NCBI GenBank assembly: GCA_027186245.1
Contig: CP114493.1
Coordinates: 1,619,501-1,683,500 of the forward strand
From: Coriaria nepalensis
Taxonomy: Eukaryota > Streptophyta > Magnoliopsida > Cucurbitales > Coriariaceae
Direction of reading: 5' to 3'
Length of the DNA stretch: 64,000 bases
Of the stretch, positions 34,874 to 46,310 are shown piece after piece. Made by a program: the position numbers and the translations under genes. The notes beneath the pieces were generated by a model, which did not search any database, was not told the DNA's origin, and saw only the letters and a list, made by a program, of their open reading frames with translations. Numbering within the stretch: position 1 is the stretch's first letter; each line of letters starts with the position of its first letter.

Positions 34874-35584
34874 ATTATTATTTTAGTCACTCGATTTACG
34901 TATTTTTTCTTATTCTTATTCCTTAACTTTCATTTGACTCCATTTAGTCATTTAACTTATATTTTTATCATATTTTAATACTTTATGTAGAAAAGATTTT
35001 AAAAAAACATTAAAATATTCTAAACACCTCTTATTAACTTTTATAAAGTAAAATTCTTCCCATACTTATTCTTTTTTTTTTTTCTATCCTATTACCACTA
35101 TTAAAACTTTGTTGTTGTTGCTGACGCCACTCCATCTTTATCGCTACCGCCCCACCTTAGCCCCCACCACCGTCAATCACTTCAGCTACAAGGTGGAGCG
35201 ATGGCGGCAATGGCAACGGTGGCGGTGATGAAAATGATAGAGATAGAGATGGAGCAGTGGGTGGCGGCGAAGATGATGGAGAAGGTGGGGCAGCGGCAGC
35301 AAAAACGATGGAGCGACATACGACATTGGAGGTGGGGCAATGGTGGCAACGACAGGGTTAAGACGAAAGTAAAAGTTTTATGCGAAAAAGTGGTAAAATT
35401 TTATTTAATATAAGTTAAGTGTAGCTTCTTATAATATTTTAATATTTTTCTTTTATATTTTCTTCCTAATTGACTAAACTATGATACAAATGAAAGTTAA
35501 AAGACTCAATTGAGTCAAATGAAAGTTAGGGGACAAAAATAGGAAAAACGCTTAAGTAGAGGGGCCAAAACAATAATTTAACCT
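34874..35584. mobile_element. Mutator-type foldback element with 9-bp target duplication
   Basis: Inserted in the Gypsy integrase. The flanks are ATAGAATAA (34865-34873) and TTAGAATAA (35585-35593), a 9-bp duplication with one change, and removing one copy plus the element restores the integrase reading across GNRIRHLTF. The ends are inverted: left ATTATTATTTTAGTCACTCG, right (minus) AAATTATTGTTTTGGCCCCT, and pairing continues through CCTTAACTTTCATTTGACTC for over 100 bases. The GC-rich centre (about 35100-35350) is also partly palindromic. It is non-autonomous; the frame at 35201-35413 is a product of the GCGGTGG-rich core. Related to 58094-58713. Confidence 0.88.
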
Positions 35585-36120
35585 TTAGAATAAGGCATCT
35601 AACTTTTTCCTCAGCTGACACGCAGGAAAATGGTCAAGTTGATGTAGCAAAATAGAGTCATCCTAAAGCTCTTGAAGAAAAAGTTAGCGCCAAAGGAGAT
35701 GAGTGGACAAGCTCCCGAAAATATTCTAGGTCATTCACACAACCCCTCAGTCAGCAACAGGAGAAACTCTCTTCTACCTGACATATGAGGCCAAGGAATT
35801 GTCTGTGCCGAAGTAGGACTCTTATCTTCTAGAAGAATCATGTTCGACGAAGGGAGAAATACTATTGAATAGTTGAGGCGCTGGACTTCCTCCTGAAAGC
35901 CAGAGACGACACCAACATTAGACATGCTGCCCTCAACCAAAGAGTCAAAAAATACTACAACAAGCAAGTAAGGGCCAGACCAATAAAAAATGAGAACTTG
36001 GTCCGGAAAAAATCCTCTCATATATTAGCAGAAAATTGGGAAGGACCATTCAAAATTACTGCAAAGACCAAGGATGTATTGACTCCAGAACGCTGAAAGA
36101 AAAGCACCGGCACATCTATA

Positions 36121-36830
36121 GAATGTAGAAGCCCTTAACATATTCAATAATCATAGTATGAAATTTCTTTGTTTCGGTAATATTCAATATCAATATATGG
36201 TCGTACTTACGTTAGTATTCAGTAGTGGTATTTAATCGCCATGATGTTAGTATTTAGTTTAGTTTTTAATATTTTAATAAAAATATACTTTGCAAGATTT
36301 TGGGTAAGAACAAAACTTGTTTAGTAACAACTAAAAGAGGCACACTTTCATCAAAGACAGTCAAGTCAAAAAGATAGGAAATGCTGCAAAGCCCATAAGA
36401 GCTTAGGCCAATGCTAAGGTACTAAGTTGAGCCACCTAAAGAAATATGGTCAGAGAGATCTCGAAGACAAAGCCATGTAAAAAATCCACATAAATCCTTA
36501 AGAAAAACCCTCGTCTTAACTTAGGCACCTCAAAAGACCTTATGACGCTGAGGCACCCAAAAAACTCTTAGCATTCTAAGGTGCCTAAAAATGTCACAAC
36601 ATTTTGAAGCCGAAAAAATGCCTCAGCATGCCGAGGTGCCAAAAAAGCAAAATATCTCAATACTTTGAGGCACCTAAGACTGAGAAATGATATCGGGACA
36701 CTAAGACACCAAAAAAGAAAAATACCTCAGCATGCTTCAGCACCCTAAAGACTAAAGCATGTAGATGGCCAAGAAAGCAAATGAATGTTAAGGTACAAAA
36801 AAGGAAAAATACGTAAGTAGATGGACTATA
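36121..36830 (+). repeat. 3' non-coding part of the Gypsy with a degenerate minisatellite
   Basis: Downstream of the integrase end, about 36500-36745 repeats a unit containing GAGGTGCC or GAGGCACC, a run of A with AAG/AAAA, and ACCTCAGCATGC roughly every 45-60 bases. Tat/Ogre-type elements often carry tandem repeats between pol and the 3' LTR, and the position fits. The unit has many point changes. A following LTR was not recognised. Confidence 0.65.
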
Positions 36831-36879
36831 TTTTAACCTTTTTTTTCCCCTGAAATAAGAGTAATTGTGGGCTATGGTT

Positions 36880-38680
36880 GAATCCGCTCGACAGTCCAAC
36901 CTAATAAGAAGAAGTGTTATAGAATTAATCAAATGCAATTGATAGGTTAAACATCGGTAACATCGCGTCGAATCTAATATGATCTGACGTCCATCCAATC
37001 CTAGCAATCCAATTAGATTTTTTGTAACATCTAATCTAATCTGACAGAACTTGAAATTGTTGGATGGTCGGATTATCCATTATTATTTTCCTTTTATTGA
37101 ATATATATATTTGTGGTCCATTGATAGTATTAAATATTGGGAGAGTAAGAAAAATATGAAATAATAAATATTATTAATTGAACATTTAATTTTCTTTAAA
37201 TGAAAATATATTTTAAGAAATGATTAATAAAAAATAAAAAATATTTTAAGAAAATTTAATTAAGAATTCATAATAAAAATATTTGAAAGGATTTTTTTTA
37301 ATTATTAATATTAAAAAAACTTAATAAAGAATCAATTAAATTAAAAATTATTTATATATATAAGCAAATAAATAAATTCAGTCCAACCGAAATTTTTTTT
37401 AAATTTATTAAATTAAAATGAAATCCGATCGATTTGATTTGAGTCGGAGCGTTCTGATCCAAGCTATTTACTTATTTTTGGTAGGAAGTTGAAGTTGAGT
37501 GCAATGTGGGCCAATGACTCCACTGTGAGGAGGAGTCATCACGACTAAGACAACATTCCCTCCTGCTGTATCCGACTACATATGCATGCTTTGAGAAGCA
37601 ACACAAATGGTCCAGAAACTTTCGTACATGGGCTTATTGTGATCGGTTATAAGTGAAAATAAGTGATTACTAGTTTATACTTCATCTCTCTAAAAAAATT
37701 TAATAATAATAGTAATATGTATATATATATAGATATAGATATATATTTTTAATGGTAAAAAACTTTTTTTATAAAAACTTGTGTATTCGTGTATATATAA
37801 CTAGATAGTGGCGTTTGGCCCAAAAAACAAAAAAGACAAACTAGATAGTGGCATGTGACCAATGTGATCCTACAATAAGCGCGTGAGTCGAAAAAAAAAT
37901 AGTACAAGGTAATTAATTTCAGTCAAACAAATTAAAGTATCTTCTTGTTTGGGAAAGACAGCATATTGTACAAGTTGTTGATAAACCCTCCTTAATTATA
38001 CTATTACCCACCGTCTGATCGCATGCCTTCTTAATTTTCCCCAAGATGATGATCATCAATCATCAATGAGTTTTGGGATCATAGATCAGCTCACGATCAT
38101 TCCCCACCATCAAATATCTGAATTGATCTCCAAGTGCGATTACACATCAAGAAGTTACTGCTTTTCTACAGAGATGAAAGATTGAACACAACCACTGGAT
38201 TTCTTACATGCATGTACTTCTCTTTGTTAGAGTAATAGTATCACACTCTCTACGCTTAATAAAAATAATAAAATAAATAATAAAAATCACCTGGACCCCA
38301 TTTTTCTTCTGAGTAGTTCCAATGGGCAATATGGTCGATAATATCTAGATCCATTATCGAACACCTTACTAGCTATGCAATGTTAATTGTTAAAGTCAAA
38401 AACAACTTTAAGTTACTGCATAAGCAGTCCAAAAATACCTATGATAAGCAGTCCAAAAATATCGCGTTTAAAGTGAACTAATTACACTAAGTAATCACTT
38501 CATTTCAACTAAGTTCCTGTATTAATAATTAACTAAGCATTACAACTTGTGTCCTCCAAATTGCCCAATAGATATTAATTAGTGTATTATTATCATATTT
38601 TATTTACTTTTGTTGTTGAAGGAGTCGAATATCAATGAGAAAGAATTAACATAATTCATTATATTGGCTATTTGATATTA
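36880..38680 (-). repeat. Dispersed repeat, copy 2 (inverted relative to copies at 0.8-1.8 and 48.8-49.1 kb)
   Basis: 37740-38680 is the reverse complement of 772-1800. The adjoining 37480-37690 (TTGAGTGCAATGTGGGCC, CTTTGAGAAGCAACACAAATGG, GTGATCGGTTATAAGTGAAAA) and 36890-36950 (AGAAGTGTTATAGAATTAATC) are the reverse complement of about 48840-49090. Between them, 36951-37480 is AT-rich DNA absent from the 49 kb copy and is probably an insertion. Non-coding throughout; identity unknown. Confidence 0.8.
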
Positions 38681-38859
38681 CTCTCTAAAAGGAAGTGAGT
38701 AATATTTGAATTTTCATTAAAAAAAAAAGGAAGAAGAAAAAATTTTAATATCTATATAATAGTTATTTTTATTTTTATTTTTATTTTTATTTTTATTCAT
38801 TTATTTTTTTTTTAATAATATCATCACACATGAAGAACGTAAGCTTTATAGTCTCGGTA

Positions 38860-39100
38860 TGTAGGAAAGTTGAAGCTGTGCTCAACTTCAATTGGCCTGC
38901 AAGTGTAACAAGATCAGAAAGAGTTGTTGCAGTAATCAATGTGTGAAGACATGATTAAAATATGTCTTCGTGATTGTTAAATATTTCCGCTAGATAAAAG
39001 AAAATTCTGCGAAGGACAATTTTGCAGAAGGATTCAGAAGGAAAAAAAAAAAAGAAGAAAATGAAGAAGAAGAAGGCAATTGAGATTTATTGTTCACTAT
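38860..39100 (+). mobile_element. Copia pol tail and LTR start, relic
   Basis: The stretch with AAGCTGTGCTCAACTTCA, GCCTGCAAGTGTAACAAGAT and GTGTGAAGACAT matches 44000-44080, which encodes the end of a Copia polyprotein. The following TGTTAAATATTTCC (38974 on) matches the LTR start TGTCAAATATTGC at 44104. It is a truncated 3' end of a Copia copy lying directly left of the larger Copia. Confidence 0.6.
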
Positions 39101-39104
39101 TGCA

Positions 39105-42100
39105 AGTTTTCTTTTCAGTTTGGTTAGGTAGATATTAATTTGATTTAAGCTTTTCAAGTTGTATTTATTAGATTTAGCTTAATTTTCTTCATCATTGCAA
39201 GTTGTATTATTTAAGCAATTCAAGTTAATGAAATCTCATGCAATATTTTAGAAATTGTAAAGTGTTCTCTATTTTTTCTAATTTCTGGTATAATTTTTTA
39301 GGGACCTATTTATTTTTCAAAACCATACAACTTGCTTCTAAAATACAAATCAAAAGTATAGCATTCATGATGGCCAAGATCAGCATGCTAGCTCCATCCC
39401 TCTTTGATGGTGAAGGCTACCAATTCTAGTCTGCAAAAATTATCATCTATCTCAATGCTAATGGCTTGTGGGATTCAATGGAGAAAGGTTATGATGTTCT
39501 AGATGAGAAGGCTGATCTCACCGTTAAATACATCAGAGATTTAAAGGTGGAAAAGTATAACAACTTCAAAGCATTATCCTTATTGCATTATGTAATAACA
39601 AATAAAATCTTTTCTCACATCATTGACGTTTCAACTGCTAAGGAAGCTTGGAATGCTTTGAAGATAGAGTTTCAAGGAATAAAAAGAGTTAGAACTATCA
39701 GACTCATTAATCTAAAAAAAAGAGTTTAAAAGGCTCAAGATAAAAGAAAATGAAACAATCAAAAACTACACATGTAGATTGATGGATGTTTCAAATAAAA
39801 TGAAATTGCTTGGAGAAGATGTGACTGAGAAAGCGTAAGTTAACAAAGTGTTGGTTAGTTTGCCAACAAAATTTGATTCCAAGATCGATGCCATAAAAGA
39901 GAGTAAAGATCTAAATACTTCGACACTAACTAAGCTCACTAGCTCTCTTCAAGCAAATGAGAAAAGACATGATAAATAGAAAGAAGAAGAAGTGAAGGGT
40001 GCTTTTCAAGACAAACACTGAATTAAGACTTGGAAAAAGCAAGGAAGTATCTCTAAACCTTCCAGCAGTTCAGGAAAAATGAAACTCTCTTGCACGATAT
40101 GCAAAAGGAAGAACCACACTGAAAAAAATTGCTACTAGAAGGGTAAACCTCAGTGTAATAGATGCAAGTTCTTTAGCCACGAAGAAAAGCATTGCAGAAG
40201 AAAAATCAAAGGCAAATCCAAGATTGAACAATCAGCTGCAGCTGAAGCAGAAGAAGATGATGATGAACACTTGTTTATGGCAAAAGAATCCAGTTTTCAG
40301 TATGTGAAAAAGGATGGCTTATTAACAGTGGTTGTTCAAACCATATGACTCATAACAAGAAGTTATTCAAAGAACTTGACAATGATTTCTCCACCACCAT
40401 TACAGTAGGAAATGGTGAGAAAGTCAAAGCTATATGAAAGGAATAATTGATGTCAAAACAAAAAATGGTATAAAACTTATTTATGATGTGTTCTATGTAC
40501 CAAGCTTACATTATAACTTACTTAGTGTAGGCCAGCTTATGAAGAATGGCTTCACCCTTATCTTCAAAGATAATCATTGCTCCATCTTTGATACTATGCA
40601 AGCTGAAGTTGCAAGAGTTCAAGTCTATCGCAACAGTTTCTCTATCCAATAGAGTCATCAAGCTTTTACTTATAAATATGATGAAGCATGAATGTGGCAC
40701 ATAAGATTTAGTCACTATGACCTCAAGTTCATACACAAGCTCAGCACAAAAAGTATGGTTGACAACCTGCCTTTAGTTCAAATCCAAGATCAAGTATGTG
40801 AAAGTTGTCGGCTAGGGAAGATGAAGAGAAAGTCATTTCCAAATAATCAAGCTTTTAGAGCTGATGATAAGCTTGATCTAGTTCACTTAGATGTGTGTAG
40901 ACTAGTGAAAGTTCAATCAATGAATGGAAGTAAGTATTTTGTAATATTCATTGATGATATATCTATATTTTCCTAGATATATTTCTAACAAGGAGAAGTC
41001 TGCAGTATTCAACACCTGCAAGAAGTTCAAGACTTTAGTTGAAGCTCAAAGTGAAAGAAGAGTCAAGATTATACGAACAGATAGTGGGGGAGAAGACACA
41101 TTCTCAGAATTCAAAGAACTTTGGGAAGAAAATAGAATTCAACATCAACTCACTATTCCATATACCTCTCAACAAAATGGGGTTTCTAAAAGAAAAAGCA
41201 TAACAATAATGGAGATGGTGAGAAACATCTTATTTGATAAGAAAATTCCCAAGAGATTTTGGTAGAGGCAGTCAACACTTCAGTTTACCTCCTCAACAAA
41301 CTGCCTACAGAAGCTCTAACTGGAAAAACTCCATTTGAAGCTTGGAACAAGAGAAAACCATATGTCTCTCATCTTAGGATATTTGTTTCTACTTGTTTCA
41401 TTTATGTTTCAGAAGCTAAAAGAGACGAGTTATCTAAGAAAACTGAGAAAGATATACTTGTTGGATATAGAGCATATTCTAAAGGCTACAGAGTGTACAA
41501 TCTCGACACTAAGAAAATTGAAATATGCAGAAACGTGGTGTTTGATGAAGAGGCAAGCTTCAAATGGCAAGAAGAAATATTTGATGGAAATTTATTTGAC
41601 TTTCAAGAGGAGGATGAAAATTTGACACCCCCCCTCTAGAAACTAATAAAGAGAATGATGTTAAACCTTTGCAGCCTAAGTACAGATCATAAGAAGAAGT
41701 GCATCAAAAATGTAACTTGGTCATTCATGAACCAAGAACATTTAAAGAGGCTGAGTATGATGAATATTGAAAGAGGGAAATATTAGAAGAGCTAGAAATG
41801 ATTGAGAAGAATCAAACATGGCATCTAGTTGGGCAACCTGAGAAGAAGAAGGTGACAGGAGTAAAGTGGGTTTTCAAACTCAAGCTTAATTCCGAAGGCA
41901 CAATCAACAAGTACAAAGCATAATTGGTAGTCAAAGGATACTCTAAGAAATATGGGGTTAACTACTCAGAGACCTTTGCACCAATAGCAAGGCTGGATAT
42001 AATCAAGCTTTTGATAGCTTTGTCAGCTTGCAAGGGATGGAAGTTACACCAATTGGATGTGAAATCAGCTTTCCTTAATGGAATTCTGGAATATGAGATA

Positions 42101-43880
42101 TAAGTAAGCCAACCAGAAGGTTTTGAAGTAAAAGGGGAAGAAAACAAAGTATACAAGCTTCACAAAGCTTTGTATGGATTGAAACAAGCTCGTAGAGCTT
42201 GATATAGTAAGATTGACTCCTACCTCATCAATTTAAATTTCCAAATAAGTGAAAGTGAAAGTGATCCTATCTCTACACTAAATCCTCAGGTAACTCTATT
42301 CTAATTGTTTCACTTTATGTTGATGAGCTTCTTATCACTGGTGATATAGAGAAATCAATTCAAGTCTTCAAAGAAAGCATGAAGATAGAATTTTAGATGA
42401 CAAATTTAGGGCTAATGAGCTATTTTCTTAGCATGGAGATCACTCAACATCCAAAAGGGATCTTCATAAGCCAAGAGAAATATGTGAAGAGTTTGTTTGA
42501 GAAGTTTAAGATGGAATCTAGTAAAGTTGTTTCTTCATCATTGGCTACAAATGAGAAATTATGCAAAGAAGATGGTTCAAAAAAAGTAAATGAAACATTT
42601 TATAGGAGCTTGATCGGGGGGCTAATGTACTTAAAATATATTGGGCCAAACATCATGTATTCTGTAAGTATTTTATCTCAATTTATTAATAATTCAAATC
42701 AAATTCATATGATGGTAGCTAATAATTCAATGGAACTAAAAAGTTTGGAATTCTATATGAAGGAGGAGGTTTGGTTTTTGAGGGATATGTTGATAGTGAT
42801 TGGGCTGGCTCCCTAGATAGACTCAAAGAGCACCAATGGATATTTCTTCATGCTTGGAACATGGATTTTCTGCTAGAGTTCCATGAAGCAGAATGTGGTT
42901 GCTCAATCAACATCTGAAGCTGAGTATATTTCAGCTACATCAAGAGCAAACCAAGTTGTATGGTTGAGGAAGGTTCTATCAAATTTGGGATTCAATCAAG
43001 CAATCTCAACTACCATATACTGTGATAGCAAGTCAGCAATTGCTATATCTAAAAATCCAATCCATTTTGGGAGAGCAAAACATATACAAATCAAGTATCA
43101 GGCAATCAGAGAAAAAAATCAAGAATGGTGAAGTGAATTTGGAACATTGCGAATCACAAGAAAACTTTGTTGTTTACCAAGTCTCTACCAGGATATCAAT
43201 TTGAGAACTTGAGATCAAAGTTATGAGTTACAAATCACTATTTCAAGGAGGAGTGTTGCAGTTGTAAAGTAGTTCACCTATGAGTTTCTTTACTTATAAG
43301 GATTGACTTTCATGCATACAGTTGAGAGGATTTATTCAAATTTGCTCAAAATGGTATCATGGCAATCATATGAGAATTGAAGAAGTTATATACTCACTTG
43401 CACGACAAATTGTCTTGAAGTTTGCTGTAGCATAAGATCAAGCCAGGTAGGTTTTTTGGATTCGAGTTGGAATCCCAACTGTCAAACAAGGTTGTTTTGA
43501 TGATTTTGACGTGTTTAAAGTATTAAAAAGAAGTATGGAGCTGCTTGTTGAAGTGTAGGATTTGGAAGAGAAAGTTTTTCTCATTATCACCAAAAGCTGT
43601 AGTATGCAGAACTTTACTACATAATTCAAAAATTTGTGTGCTAAGGATGGTTTATGGTCATGCTTTTAATTAGATCAAATTTAGTCACTTTTCTTTTCAG
43701 TTTGGTTAGATAGATATTGATTTGATTTAAGCTTCTCAAGTTATATTTTTTTAGATTTTGTTTTATTTTCTTTATCATTGCAGTTGTATTATCTAAATAA
43801 TTCAAGTTGATGAAATCTCATGAATTTTTCAGAAATTGTAAAGTGTTCTTTTTTTTTTTTCCGTTTCACTACTTTTTACA
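39105..43880 (+). mobile_element. Degenerate Ty1/Copia retrotransposon
   Basis: A truncated 5' LTR (39105-39293) matches the inner part of the 3' LTR (43254-43880; shared TTTTCTTTTCAGTTTGGTTA and AGAAATTGTAAAGTGTTCT). In between, gag, protease, integrase, reverse transcriptase and RNase H follow in Copia order on +. A purine-rich AAGGAGGAG sits just before the 3' LTR (TGTTGCAG at 43254). Frameshifts, stops and changed catalytic residues make it inactive. Confidence 0.85.
39368..43250 (+). pseudogene. Copia gag-pol polyprotein remnant
   Basis: Gag begins MAKISMLAPSLFDGEGY (39371). Two CCHC zinc knuckles follow (CTICKRKNHTEKNC and CNRCKFFSHEEKHC, about 40091-40200). The protease reads NSGCSNHM at about 40328, with Asn where the catalytic Asp belongs. 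The integrase has its H-H-C-C part (40692-40850) and RTDSGGE (about 41078), but the third catalytic residue is Lys in NGVSKRK. The reverse transcriptase has KWVFKLKL, LHQLDVKSAFLNG, LYGLKQA and LYVDELL, where YVDD has become YVDE. RNase H shows TSEAEYIS and DSKSAIAI (42920-43060). About ten breaks interrupt the frame. Confidence 0.9.
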
Positions 43881-43889
43881 GAGGTATCA

Positions 43890-44603
43890 ATTCATATGAT
43901 CGCTTTCGGAAGAAAAAGCTCTGAAGCTTGAGAAGATTAGCGTAAGTCTAAATCTCACTGATATGCTGACAAAGACGGTGACTATCGAGAAATTGAAGTT
44001 GTGCTCAACTTCATTTAGCCTGCAAGTGTAACAAGATCAGAAAGAACTGTTGCAGTGATCAAGGTGTGAAGACATTATTAAAATATGTCTTAAAGTAGGA
44101 GATTGTCAAATATTGCAGCTAATCTAGAAAGGACAATTTTGCAAAAGGGTTTAGATGAAATTAAAAAAGAACGAAGAAAATGAAGAAGAAGAAAGCAATT
44201 GAGATTTATCTTTGGCACTGTGATTTTTTTTTTTTTTCCTTGAATTTTCTCCTCTCTTTATTGTGGTGTCGTGTTTTGAAGTATTAATGATCCTTTCAAA
44301 AAAAACAAAATATTATGCCTATAAATAGGCATGAGGAGAAACTCCAGATCGATGTAGGAGAGCAGAAGAGATCGTAGAGAGAACGAGACTATCCTAGTGA
44401 GTGAGAAAGAATTTTGGGTGAGAAAAATTTTCGTGTATGATTAAAATTTGGGTCAAGTGTTTTAAGAGAGTTGTAAACACTTTATATTATTTTCTCCATC
44501 ATAATAAAAAATCTACAGCAGCAGCACATGAACGTAGCCGATACTGGATGAATCACTTCAATATTATATATCGGTTCATTTATATTTATTATCTTACTCA
44601 TCA
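43890..44603 (+). mobile_element. Second Copia remnant: pol tail plus LTR with TATA box
   Basis: After the LTR ending at 43880 and a GGTATCAATTC word, 43910-44030 encodes LTDMLTKTV and EKLKLC, the C-terminus of a Copia polyprotein, followed by a purine tract (TAAAGTAGGAGA) and an LTR start TGTCAAATATTGCAGC at 44104. The LTR holds a CCTATAAATAGGC box (44318-44330) and ends about 44603. Either an internally deleted derivative or a piece of another copy. It ends about 325 bases above the SWEET start codon. Confidence 0.6.
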
Positions 44604-44928
44604 TATATGCAGTGATAGGGATTTAATTTTTATCCCGACCAAAATTTAGAGAAATGATGCAAGAAAAGATTAAAAAAGGCGGCCTAGTTAAAAATGAATT
44701 ACAACCGGAAAGTAAGCAAAGTTCTATCATTAATTAATTTGTATGCAACTTGTTGTCATAGGCTAATAGCCTAGTGACCTCTGTCTTGTAATAGGCTCCT
44801 CAGTGCTCCTCTCTCGATCTATATAAATGGGTCCTCTCCATCCCTTATGCCAACATTGATATATAGATCTAAACACAATTGCTTAGTTAGAGAGAAAGTT
44901 TTAACTAGTTTCATTCTTTTGTGTAGAG
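44604..44928 (+). promoter_or_regulatory. SWEET promoter and leader
   Basis: A TATATAAAT box (44820-44828) lies about 100 bases upstream of the SWEET ATG, consistent with a transcription start near 44855 and a leader of about 70-75 bases. No other cis element is strong. The upstream side abuts a Copia LTR in the same orientation. Confidence 0.55.
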
Positions 44929-45774
44929 ATGGCCATTGATCACCAAACATGGACGTTTGTTATCGGGATTTTTGGTACGTTTCCGTTTGAGAATTTTTAA
45001 CATACTTCAAGAGTATTTGCGTACTCTAGAACGGTTATGATGAAAGCCACACCAGTATTTGTGATGACATGGTTACACCTTTTTGTTTTGTTGATGTTGT
45101 ATGCAGGAAACATCATCTCGTTTCTCGTCTTCTTGGCTCCAGTGTAAGTGATTTATTTATTTATTTATATAACCTCTTAATTATTATATATTTAACTATG
45201 TAATGATTAGCTTGAGATTAAAGTTTTCAACCTCTAATAATCAAGGCCAACATTTTACAAAATCTACAAGAAGAAATCTACAGAAGGGTTCCAGTGTTTA
45301 CCTTATGCGATTGGATTATTCAGTGCTATGCTTTGGATTTACTACGCCCTTTGGAAACAGGATGCAACTCTCCTCATCACGATCAACTTAGTTGGTTGTG
45401 TCATCGAGTCTACTTACATCATTCTCTTCATCTTCTACGCTCCCAGAAAAACTAGGGTAAGATATTTAACTGATTACCGTAATACAAATCCATTAATCTC
45501 AAATTAGTAAATACTTAATTATTTACGTACAATTTTTTGGTTTTTTTTTTTCTTGCAGATGCAAACTTTGAAGCTGGTAACGTTGTTGAATGTTGTTGGG
45601 TTTGGTTTGATGCTTGTTTTGACACTCTTTCTGTCGAAAGGAGCGAAACGGCTCACGGTTATAGGTTGGATATGTCTTGTGTTCAACGTTAGTGTCTTCG
45701 CTGCACCTCTTTGCATCATTGTGAGTCATGATCATAAGAATTTTTTTATATTTATTTATTATTATTATTACTTT

Positions 45775-45810
<36 letters not shown>

Positions 45811-46310
45811 TTATGGTGGGTGCAGAGACAAGTTATACGATCAAAGAGTGTGGAGTTCATGCCACTTCCATTATCATTTTTCCTCACTGTTAGTGCAGTC
45901 ACGTGGTTTTTCTATGGCCTTTTCCTTAAGGACTACTACATAGCAGTAAGTTCACTTCTTAATTAATTAATTAATTAATTTCCTAATATGTATATATATA
46001 TATATATGTAATAATTGGTTGCATGAAAATGCATGCATGCATGCAGTTTCCAAACACGCTAGGGTTTCTGTTGGGCATAGCTCAGATGGTGTTGTATTTG
46101 GTATACAAGAACGCCAAGAAACCAATAATATTCGGACCAGAAAATCAACCAAACAAGCTTCAAAAATTATCAGAGCACATAATTGATGTTGTCAAATTGG
46201 GAACAGTGGTTTGCACTGAGCTGACTCCGATCGTCGTTTTCCAGCCGAGCGACATTATCAGCATCGAAGCAATTGTCGATCCCAAAATGGAGGAACAGAA
46301 ACAAGAATAG
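44929..46310 (+). CDS. SWEET bidirectional sugar transporter (clade III-like)
   Basis: Six exons: 44929-44974, 45107-45143, 45246-45456, 45559-45720, 45826-45945 and 46047-46310, all with GT-AG borders. They total 840 nt and give 279 residues. Two MtN3/saliva repeats (each three helices) are joined by a linker helix, making seven membrane segments. Landmarks: [17 protein letters not shown] (TM1), [20 protein letters not shown] (TM2), the TM5-region [14 protein letters not shown], and [13 protein letters not shown] (TM6-7). The four pore prolines typical of SWEETs have counterparts (APVPTF, LPY, MPLP, FPN). The cytosolic tail of about 75 residues and the overall length fit clade III sucrose-type SWEETs (inference). 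Where most SWEETs have QSVPYVVAL this one has QCLPYAIGL, an unusual change. It probably works at the plasma membrane. Confidence 0.93.
45778..45807. repeat. (AAT)n microsatellite in SWEET intron 4
   Basis: About ten AAT repeats about 20 bases before the intron's TGCAG acceptor. A likely length polymorphism next to the splice site. Intron 5 also carries a (TTAA)n run and a (TA)n run, and ends in a repeated GCAT word just before its acceptor. Confidence 0.9.

Larger units (their letters stand above)
28110..36120 (+). mobile_element. Degenerate Gypsy (Tat/Ogre-type) retrotransposon, split by insertions
   Basis: Three coding segments are collinear on +. (1) 28110-28480: VIVHKLGV, AKPIRWKRRKFNEE, then PYPEWLANVLMVKKSN and MDFIDSNKAC (start of reverse transcriptase). 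(2) 32711-34864: LLNFIDAYSRYN, PSFITD, QVMPFGLK, then FKKEVEKMMEIYDNDILIKS, then RNase H (RKLRPYF, NNEVEYEAL, YEN) and integrase with NGIDLIGPM. (3) 35594-36120: end of the integrase core and tail, ALNQRVKKYYNKQVR and NWEGPFKI. The YPEWLANV and DFTDLNKACPKD-like signatures are typical of the Tat group. The YxDD box is decayed (YDND). Stops are frequent. The LTRs are not recognised. Confidence 0.85.

Noticed and set aside
35201..35413. 70-codon frame rich in Met, Ala and Glu
   Set aside because: It is encoded by the GGTGG-rich core of the foldback element 34874-35584.
28110..36120. Endogenous viral element (pararetrovirus)
   Set aside because: The domain order includes an integrase with GPY-side sequence and Tat-type motifs; no movement protein or coat features are seen. 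It is a Gypsy retrotransposon.
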